DNA of 64,000 bases from the NCBI GenBank assembly GCA_963377175.1, contig CAUJNA010000535.1, positions 331,001 to 395,000 of the forward strand. The letters are read 5' to 3'. This DNA is from Effrenium voratum. Taxonomy: Eukaryota > Sar > Dinophyceae > Suessiales > Symbiodiniaceae. Shown here piece after piece: positions 38,613 through 51,752 of this stretch. Under the pieces are notes generated by a model that ran no database searches, was not told where the DNA came from, and saw only the letters and a list, made by a program, of their open reading frames with translations. Made by a program: the position numbers and the translations under genes. Position 1 is the first letter of the stretch; each line of letters begins with the position of its first letter.

Positions 38613-38650
38613 GACCGGGAAAAGGCCAAGGAGGTTTGGCGCAGCAAGCG
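38613..38650 (+). CDS. TPR-domain host gene, probable penultimate exon
   Basis: Reads DREKAKEVWRSK, like the basic tail after the TPR block in FKBP-type co-chaperones (KEVWRxKL). Starts after ACCGAG|G and ends near GCTTGG. I could not find the final exon. From here to 40.85 kb I see no other supported exon. Confidence 0.4.
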
Positions 38651-40090
38651 GCTTGGCGTCAAGCCACTGAGCCTGCAGACCCTGTGGTACACACCAGGTT
38701 ACTTGCTGGTGCGATAGGTAGGGAATGACCGTTCCGGGTGTGGTGCATGAAGCCAGTCCCCTCCAAGGAAACCATCAGTTGGATGGTTTATAGGGGTCAT
38801 TCCCTCATTCCCTGCTGAGCAGCAAGGCTAGAGTTGGACAAACAAACTGCTTCGGGAGCAACAGAAGAACAGAGGTAAACCAACTGGTTCGGGGTTGGAA
38901 AACCGGTCCTTCTTCACCGAGCCTTGTTTTGCTTTTCCCAGAACCCACCTGCAGGGAACCTCTTGAACCTGGGTCGTTGATTCCAAATCAATCCAGCAAA
39001 AGAACAAATCAACTCGCAATCCTGACGTCTATCAAGGATTTCCATGTAGGAAATGCGTGAATTCAAACGCGGCCTCTGAGTACTATGTTAACACCTGTAT
39101 AGCAATATTGTTAACGTTGGACATGGCGGATCCCAATTGTCGATGTGTGGAAAATGGGCTGATGGAGCCACATTCATCGGGAGCGGAATTGAATGCGTTC
39201 AGGTGGAAGCTTGTGCTCTCAAGACAATTGAAGTTCTTCCTCAGGGAGGTAATAGCAACTAGCGTAATTATCGTGTTCATTCTTGAAGAATCTTGTGATT
39301 GACTAGGCAGCTCTTCAAAGGTCGGGTCGTGCATACTGTGGGACGATAGGAACAACTTGGGACAAGAACAGTCACATAATGCTTGGATTCTGAGAAAAGG
39401 CGTCTCAGTCAGCCTCCATGCCACCAAGTACAAATTCTGAAAACATATGCAGCAGAATGCGTGTGTGAAAGCAGGGAACCCTTAGTATTGACCGACTTTT
39501 TGTAGCACCAGAGTCATGCTTGCAAGGCCTTTGGACAGCGCGCACTGCACGCGTTACGCCAGTCCAGCGTTTGGGGTACATTCCTTGCAAAGAGGGGGCT
39601 TTAGTGGACCTCGAGTGAGACTTGACCTAAGCAGGAATCCCTTGAAGCGGGTGCAATAGGGCCATAGTGCCATGGAGTTCGGGCCAGTGTTCCAACTTGT
39701 TGAGGTGGGTCGGGGTGGCCATGAGAAGAGCTGTTCTCCTTCCTCTTCTGCTTTCGCAGGCTGCTGACCGAAGAGGAGAAAGCTTGCCAGGCCTGGAGTT
39801 GAAATAGCAGGATGTTGTTTGCCGTTGACCGTTGGTTCAAGCAGCCAGTCGCTGAATGGACCCTTGTTAACGGGAATACAACATGTTAAAACAGATGTTT
39901 GGCCCAATCCTGATCCCCAGATTCTGGACTTTGAGGTGTCTGTCATTTGCCAAGGAGCCTCTTTTTGGGCAACCCTTTATGGGGTTGCATGTAAATCTGC
40001 AGGGAGGAGCCTTCTCTTGCCGGGCCGTTTATGCCTAAAAAAGAGAAAGTGTTGCTTCAATCTGGAAGAGTCGCATTTTTCTGACTCCCC

Positions 40091-40152
40091 ACTATATCAT
40101 CATATATCATCATATATCATCATATATCATCATATATCATCATATATCATCA
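40091..40152. repeat. ATATATCATC decamer tandem repeat
   Basis: Six near-perfect tandem copies of a 10-bp unit. Non-coding. Confidence 0.9.
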
Positions 40153-40642
40153 ATGTTTGACGTGGTAGTTCCGCGTACCAGGTTTGTCAAAGGGTTTGGA
40201 ATAGCATCGATGGCAACCTTTAGGTGGAACCTTTGCTTCTGGTAAATCGCCTCCCTATACCGCTCATGCCATGCGCATGGACGGTGTTGCGTCTTTACTT
40301 GTAATGTACTGCAGCACGGTACAATCGACAGATGGCTTGGTGACGAAGCACACGCACAAACGAGTTGCGAATGTGGTCAACAGACAGCAATCATACTTGA
40401 CGAACAGTCAGATGTCATCAATTACACGAGTTTGTACAATCCAATGAGTGACTTCAAACTAGCAGACAATCATGCAGAGGAAGTAGGATGTCACCTAGCG
40501 CAATCTGTTGCTTGCGTTCGTGCAAACATGTTCTTGGTTCCGTTTGCATTCACCACACCAGGGCACCTTCTGGCAAGTTTCATGTGTGGGCAGGCACACA
40601 CTATGTGCCACGGTCAAAAGACCCTTTAGCTGGGGTTGACAA

Positions 40643-40754
40643 CTAGGTGCCCCCAGTAGTGCCCTCTTACACTTTTTTGGGGAGGGCTCCCCTACTAAAA
40701 TAGACTACAGAAAAAAGGGTACCCTTATTCTAACCTCTCTACTGGAGGACCTAG
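40643..40754. mobile_element. MITE-like element, family B
   Basis: 112 bp with inverted ends CTAGGTGCCCCCAGTAG and CTACTGGAGGACCTAG. The interior includes CCCTACTAAAATAGACTACA and AAGGGTACCCTT. Related copies lie at 42736-42855, 49534-49610 and 55187-55293. Confidence 0.75.
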
Positions 40755-40849
40755 ACAAAGATCAATTTAGACAACCATAGTAAGGGCTCCTACTTAGGGA
40801 GCCGTGGCTCTGGCCACATAAGGAGTTTTGACCACTGACGCCACTGGCC

Positions 40850-40917
40850 AAGGGCTCCTGGACGCAGCCCGCGGTGGCTTCAGCGCGGCTGAGGTTTACC
40901 TTGCGGAAGTGTTGCCG
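40850..40917 (+). CDS. ACT-domain host gene, possible first visible exon
   Basis: GC-rich island reading LLDAARGGFSAAEVYLAEVL and ending before GCGCAA. It would supply the region preceding the conserved acidic start of the ACT protein encoded downstream, and joining is phase-compatible with 42619. The 5' boundary is unclear and the sequence is not diagnostic on its own. Confidence 0.35.
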
Positions 40918-42618
40918 GCGCAAAGTGCAGTGAGAGACGCCCAACGCGCGCTTTGGAGACAAAAACCATTTGGGCAAGGAAACACCATCGATTTCACCCG
41001 TGATAAAGGAGCTATTCGGGGGTTCTTTGTCAGTTGGTGCATTCTATACAGCAATCTGTCCAGATGTTTTGGAGCCACTCGCCAAAGCTCTTGTGGCCCA
41101 GCGGTTCATTTCAGACGTGAAGTCTTTGCCTTGTTTTGTTTCTTAGATCAAAGACCCATTCGGCTAGTACCCGCTCGAGCGCAAGCGAAAAATAAGCCCA
41201 CAGATGTCGGCCGATCGACTGTCGCCCGTGGTCTTTCTTTTGTTGTTTATCCCTTGAGATTCTATGTCGTTTAGCTGGTGCTTTGTCAGGTATACCAAGC
41301 ACCTTGTTTTTAAAGTGCAAAGCTTGCATCGAGACTGCGTGATTGAGTGATATACTAGCAACGGACAAAGCCGGACGAACATTCCATCGCCATAGCCGAG
41401 GTGGTCTTTGCCACAACAAAGAGCATGTCGATGAGGCGCACACCGATGTGGTCGAACCACAGGGTATTGTGAGTGTTTTCCGACTGCTGTTGTTCTGTGT
41501 CGGACGTAGGCTGGCGCAGAGAGATAGAGAGTGGCTGCATGCTAGTTAGTCCATGCTAGTTTGTCGGCCAATCCGAAAGGTACAGCTGTGGTGCTGGCTT
41601 GGTCCCTCCCGAACAAGTACAATATGTTGATAGTTTTGAAGGACAAGCTTGGCCAAGGAATCAGAGGCGTGAGCCAGCCAAAGCGGTTTCGTGGTAGCCA
41701 GAAGCATGCAGAAGGCCTTTGTTTTGTGATTGTCCTGGAGCTAACTAATTGTTTGGGGGTGTTGCCTTGCACGGAGTCAATATGCACGAGCTTGAGGCTA
41801 TTTGTAGCATAAGTTGGAGTGCGGGAACACTTGTTTGTTGTGCATCATCAACAGGATTACATGCATTGTTTCTGCCCACGGAATACGCAGTGACATCACC
41901 CCTCACCCACTGAAGAATTGCATTTTTCTCCAATGCCCAGTTTGCTTGCCGTGTTCCGTCATGTCCCATCGGCAAGTCATCCCAGCGGTGTAATACACAA
42001 AAGCACCTGTTGAAAGCACCGTCAGCTAACCTGGAGAGGCCAATTCTCGGGAGAGCCAAAATCAGACTCCCAGCCTGAGAAAGGTTCAATCAGGCCTTTC
42101 AGAACTTTCGTGCGGGGCGGGAGTTGGGTCCTTGGTTTCCTCCATCATTGCAAACCATCTACGATTTGGATGACCCAGCCCAACAAAAAAAACCCTACTC
42201 TTTGTGTTGGTTGGTTTTGAGTCTTGAGCATGAAACTTTTTGAGGTTTTTGGACAAGTTCTTCGCGGGTGATGTTGAAAGGACAATCTGGATACCCCTCC
42301 TTCTCTATAGGACATCTTAGAGCCCTTATCGTCTAAAGCGCTCAGCCCGTATCCTTTAGCAAGGATGGAATTCCCCTTTGGTTCTAGTTAGTTTGCGTAA
42401 GCACGAATAAGCACGATTTACCAATGAACACCCATCTATGTTGAAAACCGACAGATTCCCCTTGGTTTTGCATGGTTCTACACTCCCTCAGACTACCACG
42501 GAAGCTCCCAGAAGGCCTCTGTAAATGGAACCAGGTCTTCCAAAAGGCCTCCTGGGAGCTTCCATGTTTGGGGGAGGCTACGTGGTGCATAGCTTTCATC
42601 GGTTTCACCTTTAGGCAG

Positions 42619-42684
42619 GCCGCGGACCTGGATCCCTGGATGCTCTTCCGCGAGGACGAGGGTCTCACGCTCATCCTGGGCCAG
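42619..42684 (+). CDS. ACT-domain host gene, exon
   Basis: Encodes AADLDPWMLFREDEGLTLIL plus GQ, resembling the FREAEGLTLIL segment at the N-terminal side of the small ACT-domain family COG3602 (DUF2241). Starts after GGCAG|G; the end before GAGAGG (GA-type donor) gives phase 0 continuity with 43901. Confidence 0.6.
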
Positions 42685-42735
42685 GAGAGGCGGAATGCGA
42701 AAAGGTGTGCCTTTTGGTGTACCAAGAAGAACCAA

Positions 42736-42855
42736 CTAGGTCCCCCAGCTAGTGCCGTTTCTCACCCCTTCTTTGGTTGGGAGGGTTCCCCTAATTACTA
42801 AAATAGACTACGGAAAAAGGGTACCCTTGTTCTAACCTCTCTACTGGAGGACCTA
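42736..42855. mobile_element. MITE-like element, family B
   Basis: About 120 bp with ends CTAGGTCCCCCAGCTAG and CTACTGGAGGACCTA, including a four-base insertion near the TACTAAAATAGACTAC block. It lies in an intron of the ACT-domain gene. Confidence 0.75.
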
Positions 42856-43170
42856 ACCAACCTCCAAAGGCTACCCTCCAAAAGGCCTAACAACCAACCT
42901 GAAAAGACTACCCTGCAAAACCACGGCACGAAAATGACTGGGCCCCTGTGTTACCCCAAGGGGGTGCGAAATCCGGGCTCCGAGAAAAGTTACATTTCGA
43001 AAGGTTATCAAAATAGGGGAAACCCTTTCAACCACCGGGTAACGTCACCTCAATGGACCCAGATGAGGGAGAAAGTTCGGGGGCGGCAGGGCACCAGAGT
43101 CTGCAATTGGAGGTGTTTTTGCGACTGGAGTAACACAGGGCACAAGGCTGCATGGAGCTGTGTTGCTGTG

Positions 43171-43490
<320 letters not shown>

Positions 43491-43692
43491 TCTTGCTTGA
43501 TCGTGTTGTTTTGTGTCATTTTCTGTTGTTTGATTGTTATGTCTGTTTGTTTGGCTGATTGCTTATTTGTTCGCTTGTTTGTTGGCTTGCTTGTGTGTTC
43601 GTTCGTTTGTTTGTTTCTTCATTTGTTTGCTTGTGTGTGTGTGTGTCCCTTCCTTTTCCTTTGGACACCAACATGTCCCCCCCCCGAACACC

Positions 43693-43772
43693 AACACACA
43701 CACAGACACACAGACACACAGACACACAGACACACAGACACACAGAGACACACAGAGAAACACAGAGACACA
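43693..43772. repeat. ACACACAG octamer repeat
   Basis: About ten imperfect tandem copies. Non-coding. Confidence 0.9.
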
Positions 43773-43900
43773 CACCCGCCCCCCAGATGCAGGAAGCACC
43801 CCTGGCGCCTTGTTTTTAAGGGTATGGTGTCAAAGAAGGTACACACAAACACCCACCCAGGAGGTATTTTCCAGAAGGCTCCCGAGAAGCTTTCAGTCAG

Positions 43901-43979
43901 GAGGCTGCCAAGCGCAATGACCTGGTGCATGAAGGCCTGAGGCGAAAGCACGAGCAAGGCCCCGATTTGCTGGAAAAAG
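43901..43979 (+). CDS. ACT-domain host gene, exon
   Basis: Charged helical segment (EAAKRNDLVHEGLRRKHEQG) that links the FREDEG exon to the ACT core. Starts after GTCAG|G and ends before GCCTCT. The single trailing base pairs with two bases at the start of the next exon to form a Gly codon. Confidence 0.5.
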
Positions 43980-44772
43980 GCCTCTATGGGCTACATGCAC
44001 ATATGTACATATATGTATATATGTGAGGGATACCTATATCAATATAAGATGCGTGTGGCGATACATAGCTTCCATGTACTTTGGAGAACTTGGGGCCAGC
44101 ATGATGACAGTCCATGAGAGGGGCGGTTTTCACGGTTGAAGCAACGTGCATGAGGCGTTTGGCACGAGAATGGAGGCATGCATCAGTTTGCTTCAGTTTG
44201 ACACCCTTCCTGTGCTTCAGCAGCATGAGTTTATTAGACGCAAGCTAAACTGGACGAAGCAGCACCTGCCAAATCCTTCTGGCTACTTTGACGGAAGGAG
44301 TTTGAATTTGAGCAGGGCGTTTCCTAAAGTGAGGGGCACGTTGGATGGCATTTTCAAAGCACTCATAGGGAGAGGGAGCTCACCCTGCTCGCGTGGACCA
44401 CCAGGCGAAGCCTGGGGTCCCTATACGTCCGCACGTTGGCGTGGTTTTGTCATCACCCGGGTTAATGTTGATGCAGTTTCTTAAATGTGAGCTGACAGTT
44501 CGGGACAACAGAGCTGAGGTACCCTGCCAGCCATCCATGCGTGGCTTCTCCCCAAGTGCTGCACCCCTAAAAGTGTGCCCAAGCTGGGAGCGCGAGAGAG
44601 AGAGGGGGCGGGGACGTAGAAATGCATACGCGTATATTTAAGTACACACCCTTTTGGAAGCATCAATCAATGCCTTTTTTTGGGGGGGAGGGGGAATTAA
44701 GCAGGTTGTGCCGTGACCACGTTTGCTTTTTGGGTCAGCGTCGCTGGCTGCACGGGGTGCGGGTTGCTTCAG

Positions 44773-44816
44773 GGCCCTTTCGGCGCATCACACTGATGGT
44801 GCACTCGAGCCTGGAG
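44773..44816 (+). CDS. ACT-domain host gene, exon with ACT core strand
   Basis: Encodes PFRRITLMVHSSLE, the family hallmark RxITLxVHSSLE. It begins after TTCAG|G and ends before GCCGGG. The frame is open about 34 bases further upstream, so an alternative start at 44739 is possible. Confidence 0.65.
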
Positions 44817-45902
44817 GCCGGGAAGTCGATGTGAAGAGGTATTGATTATGGCGATGATGAGGCCAGAGGGTGCCCGCGTTCCAACATGGACGTCGACTCT
44901 TTGGAGCTTCCCCAAAAGGAATCTCGTGTTTTTAGCCTTGTGTCAGCTTCCAAGATATTGATTTTGACCCAGGCTCTTTGGGTGTGGTGGGGTGCCTTGA
45001 GGGACAGTAAGGAACAGTGTCCGGCAGAAATAGGTGCGCCAGCCGCCCTACACTCTGTCTGGCGTCACACATGAATGTTCACTTGTGGTGGGGTGATTTG
45101 TGATTTCCTCCTTGGTGGTGGAAAAGAGGATTATTGTCGGTCAATGTTTCAAGAAGACTTATGACATGAGGAACCCTGTGCAATCTCACGTCCTGTCAGC
45201 AAGGGTTGCAAGGACCAAGTGAACCCCTTTCAGCGTGACAAAGGAACAGGCAGGCTCCAACCACGCCAGGGAATATGTTTGGTAATCCCTGGTCCTTTTT
45301 CTGTCAGCTTCTAAGTCAGTGAGGGCATGTCGTGTCAAAACTTCTGGATCCAGCTCCAATGGTTGACTGGTACCATGTTGGTATCAGACCGCAAAAAGCC
45401 GGGTGTATCTATTTGAAGCCTGAGCACTTCTTGAACCAAACTTTGGGATCGCCAGGGGGTACTTGTTGGCTGTTTTTTTTTTTGGGGGGGGGGTTCAGCA
45501 TCCAAAATACGTTGCCCGTAATGGAGATGATAATATTCGGCTTTGCGCTCCTGGATTTGTGGGAAAGATTTCCCCTTTGTCAGTTTCAGTATTCAAGGTT
45601 CGAGGCTTTCAAGAGCGGGTGCCTCCCTGAGCAGTTGTGCAAACAGCCCTGCTTGAAACCACGGACAGCCGTTTGGTCGCAGGACACCGGATGTCACTGA
45701 GCAACTAGGCAGTCCCGAACCCCAAACTGACCATGGACAAAGCCAGAGGTCCATCCTAGGCCACTTTTGGAAAAGTGCTCTGGCCAACCTAAAGAGATAT
45801 ATATATATATGCAAATGTATAAATATGTATATATCTATAAATAAATAGGTTTCAATCAATTTGGGGTCACCCAAAGAGGGCCCGAGAGGCCTGAGCCGTG
45901 AG

Positions 45903-45954
45903 GCTGTCGGCCTCACTGCCGCGGTGGCAGCAGCGCTCCGCGACCAAGGGATTT
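45903..45954 (+). CDS. ACT-domain host gene, exon
   Basis: Encodes AVGLTAAVAAALRDQGI plus one base, directly continuing VHSSLE to give the conserved HSSLEAVGLTA motif. Starts after GTGAG|G and ends before GCCGGG, the same donor hexamer as the preceding intron. Confidence 0.7.
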
Positions 45955-46816
45955 GCCGGGCGCCCCATGAGGTCTATGCGGCCCATGCTTCGACCAAACC
46001 ACATCTTGGGCTTGGTCATTGGTCAACATCACTGACTTGATCTTGGGCAACAGTTATTATAAGGGTTCCAACTAAGGGAACCATGACTGGCATGGGGAGT
46101 TTGACCATGGCACATGTCAAAGGATGGGTAGAAACTGGGGAGGGCTCGGCGGTTCAGCCGCTGTTTTACACGTGCTTTTACCATGCCGACCCGTGAAGAT
46201 TGTCCCGAAGCTTTCAATCAGGGGGTGGTTTTGTTTTGCTTTTATCTTTTCGGTTCTTTCCTTCAGGGTGACTGCCCTTGTTGAGAAGATGCTAGGATAC
46301 AGGGAGTCATTAAGCAGGGGAGCATGTTTCAGGGCAAATAGCGACTTCGCGATTGACAGTTGCGACCTCACGCATGCTGAAGGTTCCTTCTTGGGAGGTC
46401 ATTTGTTTTAGGTTGGTGAAGCATCATACATCTCCAAGTTGATTGATGGACGGCCTTGTGTTCGTTCCACTGTAATTATACAAAAGGGAATGATGCATTC
46501 TGGGCGGAAAATGGCAGGGATGTACGACGTCAGCTGCAAAGCCACGATCAATCTGCGGCGTTTGCAGTGGTTGTGTTTGGTGACAACGATTAGGGCTGGC
46601 GCACGCGCTTTCTTTCAGAGGCGCTGGTATCACGCCGAAATCATGTGCTATCACTCTGGACTTGCGGCTTTGGCCAACCAGCAGAGCAACGCCAGTTGAG
46701 TCTGGGCATCAAACAGCAGATTCGTGGTCGCATGGTTCAGCACGTCTTTCTTTTGGTTTCTTTTTTTTTCTCCCACGGGGGTGTCCCTTTCACTGCCGTT
46801 TGCCGGCGTAGCGTAG

Positions 46817-46872
46817 GCGCCAACGTCGTGGCGGCCTTCCACCACGATCATGTGTATGTGCCCGCTCAAGAG
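46817..46872 (+). CDS. ACT-domain host gene, exon
   Basis: Two bases complete a Cys codon, then ANVVAAFHHDHVYVPAQE follows, matching the CNVVAxxxHDHxFVP motif of COG3602. Bounded by GCGTAG|G and |GCGTGG. Phase agrees with both neighbours. The two His residues and Asp are the family's most conserved positions. Confidence 0.72.
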
Positions 46873-47557
46873 GCGTGGCTGCAGGGTCATGTTGGAACCT
46901 CAAGCCAGCTCTAGCCATGGAGATGTAGACATGGAGATGTGGCCATGGGTCAAAACCCCGTACCCCCAGTGAACATCCCAATCTCCACTAAAATAGACTC
47001 AAATGGGTGGTGCGCCTACCCCAAAATGGTACCATTGCTTTTGCCCCAGAGCCATGTGAGTTGCATTTAAAATTTCACCAGATCACTGTGCTACCGGTGG
47101 CAAAGTGTGACAGCCTCAGCCAGCGCCAGAAAACGTTGAGATGTGTTCTGCTTGTTTTGAAGCTGCAGCTTACACATGTTTCTCAGAAAGAGAACAGCCA
47201 TATATATATATATATAGTTTGGTCTGCTGGTTGTAGTCAAGCATGCGTTCCTTTGAGATTTCAGTTGTTTCAGATGGGACCGATGTAGCCCTTCCTTTGG
47301 AGATTTGAACCAGCAAGTGTGCTCCCCATTTTACTGTTTCAGACTCCATCCGCTCTCTCAGCTGAGAGCCTCACCTGCGTCATGTTGTCGTTTTCACACT
47401 TATTCGAAAGGTTGTTTGCCGGTGCTGTGAATTCCAAGCAGCAGCGCAGACATTTAAGCTTTGTTGTGAGGTTTGCGTTCTGTTTGTTTTCGTCCTCCAA
47501 GGGTAGGTGGTTTCTCCATATTGCCTTTCCTTCCCACTTGCCGCTTGCCTCTGCCAG

Positions 47558-47605
47558 GCTGAGCGAGCCGTGGGCGTGCTGCAACACTTGGCGAAAGTGG
47601 GCTGA
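47558..47605 (+). CDS. ACT-domain host gene, last exon
   Basis: Encodes AERAVGVLQHLAKVG and a TGA stop. This is the short closing helix expected after VPAxxA in the family. Starts after GCCAG|G. The assembled protein would be a small, probably soluble ligand-sensing ACT domain; its ligand is unknown. Confidence 0.65.
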   Translation, partial: AERAVGVLQHLAKVG

Positions 47606-48284
47606 GGGGCTGAGCGCTTTGGTCGGCGTATTTTTGTCTGGCCAGCTCACTCCCCAAGCTTGGGATGTTGGGAAACTTGTCAATTTGACCTCCGTTTTGT
47701 GCGGTCCAAAGTTTCGACATGGCGGGCGGTGGAGTTAAAAGCCCAAGCCAGGCCCCGAGAGCGGGGTTTTCGCGGGGTTCCCTCAGCTCGAGCACCCTGG
47801 CGAAGAAAGACATGAGCGTCGAGCCTTCGGGATGCGGGATGGGATTTGGGCACACTCGGAACAGGAGTTTGCCCTCCTTGGTTTGGTTTTCCGCTGTCTC
47901 CGCTCCCTGGTGTGCCCAACAATGTCAGTTGAACCCGGAGATGTGCTTAATTATCTCGCCAACGCAGCTTCATCCCAGGTGACACAAACCACACCAGGCC
48001 TCAGATTTGTCGGGATGTTCAGACACGCAAGACTTGGACAGAAGGAGTGCCAAGTACTGTCGTGCAGGGTCAAAGGGATTGTTTGATAGATGGGGAGCAC
48101 CATGCTAAGTTGTTCCCTGAAAAAAAGGCAATCAAACATGTCGCCAGCCGCTGGGCACCGCTCGCTCTTGCTCAGCAAGACAACCCAGTAGCAAGCCACA
48201 GCACGTATGGGGGTCGCGTGAAGGACCAGTCAGAAGAGGCGCAGTGGCTACGCACATGGCACGCAACGGCAAACGTACAGACAA

Positions 48285-48319
<35 letters not shown>

Positions 48320-49422
48320 CAGAGAGGGAGGGCTTGTCAGCGTTCCCCTTTGCGCGCACAAGTTATAAGAATTTGATTTCGTATAGTCAGAGTAACATTG
48401 CGCCCTAGACAAACATGAGCACCTGTTTGGACCCGCAAGTCACCCATCCAGCCCCGAACGGATTTATATATCCCTTTCCGCTCGACGGGGCGGTGCGCCT
48501 CGGATTTGGCGAGAGAGGCGCAGGGGGGAAGCATTTGGAGTGAGGTTCGGTCGAAGCATTCAGTCCGCCAGTGGGATCACGCGGGATTTATCCGACCACT
48601 TCCGTGATACTTTTGGGAATATCTCTGTTATATGGGCGGTTCGTCTTTGGGAAGCCCTTTCTGTGCAGAAGTGGTCATTGCCCACAGCCCTGTTCAGTCC
48701 AGTTGCGTGGTTCTGTCACAGTTTCCAGGGATTTTTGGGGCTTCCCTATAAAGTTTTCACGTAGCAGAATAACAAGGGACTCGCTAATTTGTAAATGGGC
48801 ATGGAAGGAATTGCATATTGTGAGTGTGGCTCAAGTGGGGCTTCCAGACGTCCTACAAGGTAAGGACCCCTACTACCACTGGCGTCGGCAGAGAATGCGA
48901 TTTCAAAACAACTTTTGCCGCCCCGCACGTTCTTTGGTTTCCTGAAAATGTTTGGTTTACCTTGAGCACAAGGACCTCCAAGCACGTGTTTCGTCTTTGC
49001 CATTGGGGCTCCGAGATGCCACCATCAGCCCCTTCCTCGCTTAGCGCTCGCCATTTGCGCTGCACCTGTTGTTTCTCATGGAAGCACCCTGTAGCCGGGC
49101 TGCCGAGATGTTGCTACTTTGGGTTTGGCTGGCTTCGGTTGATTTCGCTCTTTCCAGTTGTTTCTGCAACCTGGTCCACCCTCCCCACACATCTGTGGCG
49201 ACTTCCCAAACTTGAGCAAGCTTTGTTCAAACAACACCCCGTCCCTGGTCAAGGGGCACAAAAAGGAGGTTGCTCAAGGTGCTTAAACCATGTTGCTGGA
49301 AAAACAGTGTGACAAACATGTAGCATGTCAAAAGCATGGCTGAAAACGCCAGGGTCCTGCACAGGCGTTATTTCCCCAAACCGGGTCTTTAAACGAGGGG
49401 TTGCCTTCTACATGCGCAGGGC
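47606..49422. other. Host sequence with no firm gene
   Basis: An open stretch at 47719-47982 is mildly coding-like but lacks a recognisable domain or matching splice sites. A (GA)n run lies at 48284-48325. I see nothing else I can support. Confidence 0.45.
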
Positions 49423-49473
49423 ATGGCCTCGGATGACGAGCTCTGGGATGCCCTCGAGGAGCAACAGGTCGAG
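49423..49473 (+). CDS. Candidate first exon of an unrecognised host gene
   Basis: Starts at an ATG four bases after CGCAG and reads MASDDELWDALEEQQVE, an acidic helical start, ending before GCGTGG. Composition and the donor type fit the other host exons. I cannot name the gene. Confidence 0.45.
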
Positions 49474-49533
49474 GCGTGGGCACGAGAAACCACTTGCATT
49501 GCCAGGCACAGGGCATATTTGGGCAAATCATGT

Positions 49534-49610
49534 CTAGGGAGGGTTCCCTACTAAAATAGACTACAGAAAAGAGGGTACCCTTGTTCTAACCTGTCTACTG
49601 GAGGACCTAG
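49534..49610. mobile_element. MITE-like element, family B, 5'-deleted copy
   Basis: Retains CCCTACTAAAATAGACTACA, GGGTACCCTT and the right end CTACTGGAGGACCTAG. About 35 bp of the left part is missing. Confidence 0.7.
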
Positions 49611-50893
49611 ACGTTTATGGTTGAGGTCTTACAAGATTCCCTTTTGGACAATCTTGGTATTTGCAGCTGTTCATGTCTTTTTTGTCAAAAGTACCAAAAA
49701 CTACTCGCCCTACTTCCAGGCCTTCTTGAAAGGATTGGTTTAGCGCCAGGCTTCTTTCACACAAAGCTGAATGTCCGTTCATGCCACCCTCCACTCGAGG
49801 AATTCCACGCCAGGGGAAGCCTAGGCTTCAGCCCTTGCACGGCAGACTCCAGGCAAGCAAATGACTCGGAATTGGGTGCGTGCCGTTGAAACGAGCCGCC
49901 CTCCGCAATGACGTCGGGTGCTTTTTGTTTGTCTCACCAGTTTGCCGACCGCGTGTTCCATCGAGGGCTCAAGTGGTAAAATCCTTGGGCGCCTTCTTTG
50001 CAATGGCGAAGAGCAGCCGCAGGAGCTTTCTGGAGTGGTGGGGTGGGGGAAGAAGAAAATTTGGTATCCAGACAAAGCCCACTTCAGTCTCTGAGCTAGG
50101 TTGTTTGTTTTATTTGTCAGAGTTAGAAGCAGCGGCCCGATCTATGCCCAAAGCGATTCGTCACGTGAACTTTGCACCGCTTCCAACTCCAAGCAATTGT
50201 GTTGTCGGGGAGGGGGGGGGGTTAGTGGACGCAATCCAAGGAAACATAGCGAAGTAAATAGCGAGTGGAGCGCCAGGTGGTGTCCTGGCTCCAGCTTGGT
50301 GTTCTTGGTTCAATGGCAATCCTCAAAGACAAAGCAGGCGTTATGATTTCATGTTCCGCCAGATGCTTGCCCATGAGCTGGCAATGTCAGCACACGCACG
50401 ACGACAAACAGATGTCAAAGTTGTGCAGAGAAGTGCCTGGGCAACATTTGGAGGAAAAGCATCGGGCATCTGATAGCCGCGGCACTGTACGGAATGCATC
50501 CAGGCTTTCCGTGTATCCAACCAGGCATTGTACGAACAGGATGCCCTGATGCTGCATTGGTTCGGATGGCAGAACTGCTTTTCGCATCAGTTTCTCCGAT
50601 CTTCCTATGTCCCCTCTGGGCAACTTATTGGGACTGTCAGACCAGGACCCACAAACTAGCAATTAGCAAAGGCGCCCGGGTTCGTTGGGGGTGGTTTGCA
50701 GGCTCAGAAAGGTGATGCGCTTAAAGCTTTCTCTGCTTTTGGCAAACAAGCAAACATTTGTCATTTGATGTCATTTGTCTTATGGCCAACAACAGTATCA
50801 TTTTCTGCCCAAACCTGTTTTCCCCGTTCCCCGTTCGGACCCCCGTAAAGCCGGGCGTTGCACGGTAGGACCAAATACTTCGCTCAGCGGCAG

Positions 50894-50974
50894 GCGGCGC
50901 CGTGGCCGGCGCCGGCCACGGCTCTGGTGGCCTGCGTGCTGTTCCCCTGCACCGTGGGGCTGCGAGCGCTGCAG
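50894..50974 (+). CDS. Candidate host exon, hydrophobic segment
   Basis: Twenty-seven codons (PATALVACVLFPCTVGLRAL near the end), phase 0 at both sides, preceded by GGCAG|G and followed by GAGATC. Looks like a membrane-spanning helix. Gene unknown. Confidence 0.4.
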
Positions 50975-51752
50975 GAGATCTGTCCCAAAATTCCCGCAAA
51001 ACGGGCGGTTCCACGTGTTCCCCTTCACACACCCGGTCAGGCGGCCAATTCGGAGATTCGTGGGGTACGAAGATACTGGATTTGCCAAGCCGCGGACTTT
51101 TGTTCCACTGCCCATTGCGTATCATGCACATATTATGACCGTGGCTCATTTGGGTTTGCTTCAAAATGAGCGGACTCCAAGATGGGTCCGGGGTTCAGCT
51201 AGGCCGTCCTTTTAAATCGACCAAACCCCACACCCATAGCTTGTTTGTTTTTCACCCGTTGAGGCGAGCATCTCCTTTGGAGTGATCTCTGGCGTGGGAC
51301 CTTTGCCTCCGGTGACCTACCCGTGGATGGCCTGGCCGGTCCTAATGATGTGCGCCTTGTGGTTTCGCCATGTGGAGGGGGAGCTTTGGCAAGGAATGGG
51401 TGGGGTAACGGGCTTCGGCTTCGGCTTCGGCTGTGATTTGCTCCTACAGATTAAGCCCAAAAAGAAATCGCCCAATGTCGCCCAGGAGATTCCTGGAAAA
51501 AAGATTGTGGTTTTGCGCTCCATGTCAATCTGCACTTCCCCCCTTCCGACTACTTGGGGTAGACCATGCATTACCATGTGTAGAGTAGGTTCGTGAGTGA
51601 ACATAATGGCTGCAACACAATAGGCACCTGCCACCCGCGCAAATCTGAGCTGAGCAGTCCCCCAAGCAAAAAAGCATGATCATCCATTGCCAAGTTCCAG
51701 TTTGGACCGGACATTCCAAACGAGAATCCCCAAATCCGCCCGGCCGCCCGAG

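Noticed and set aside
46980..47020. Possible fifth family B MITE fragment (ACTAAAATAGACT)
   Set aside because: Only about 13 bases match and no ends are present.
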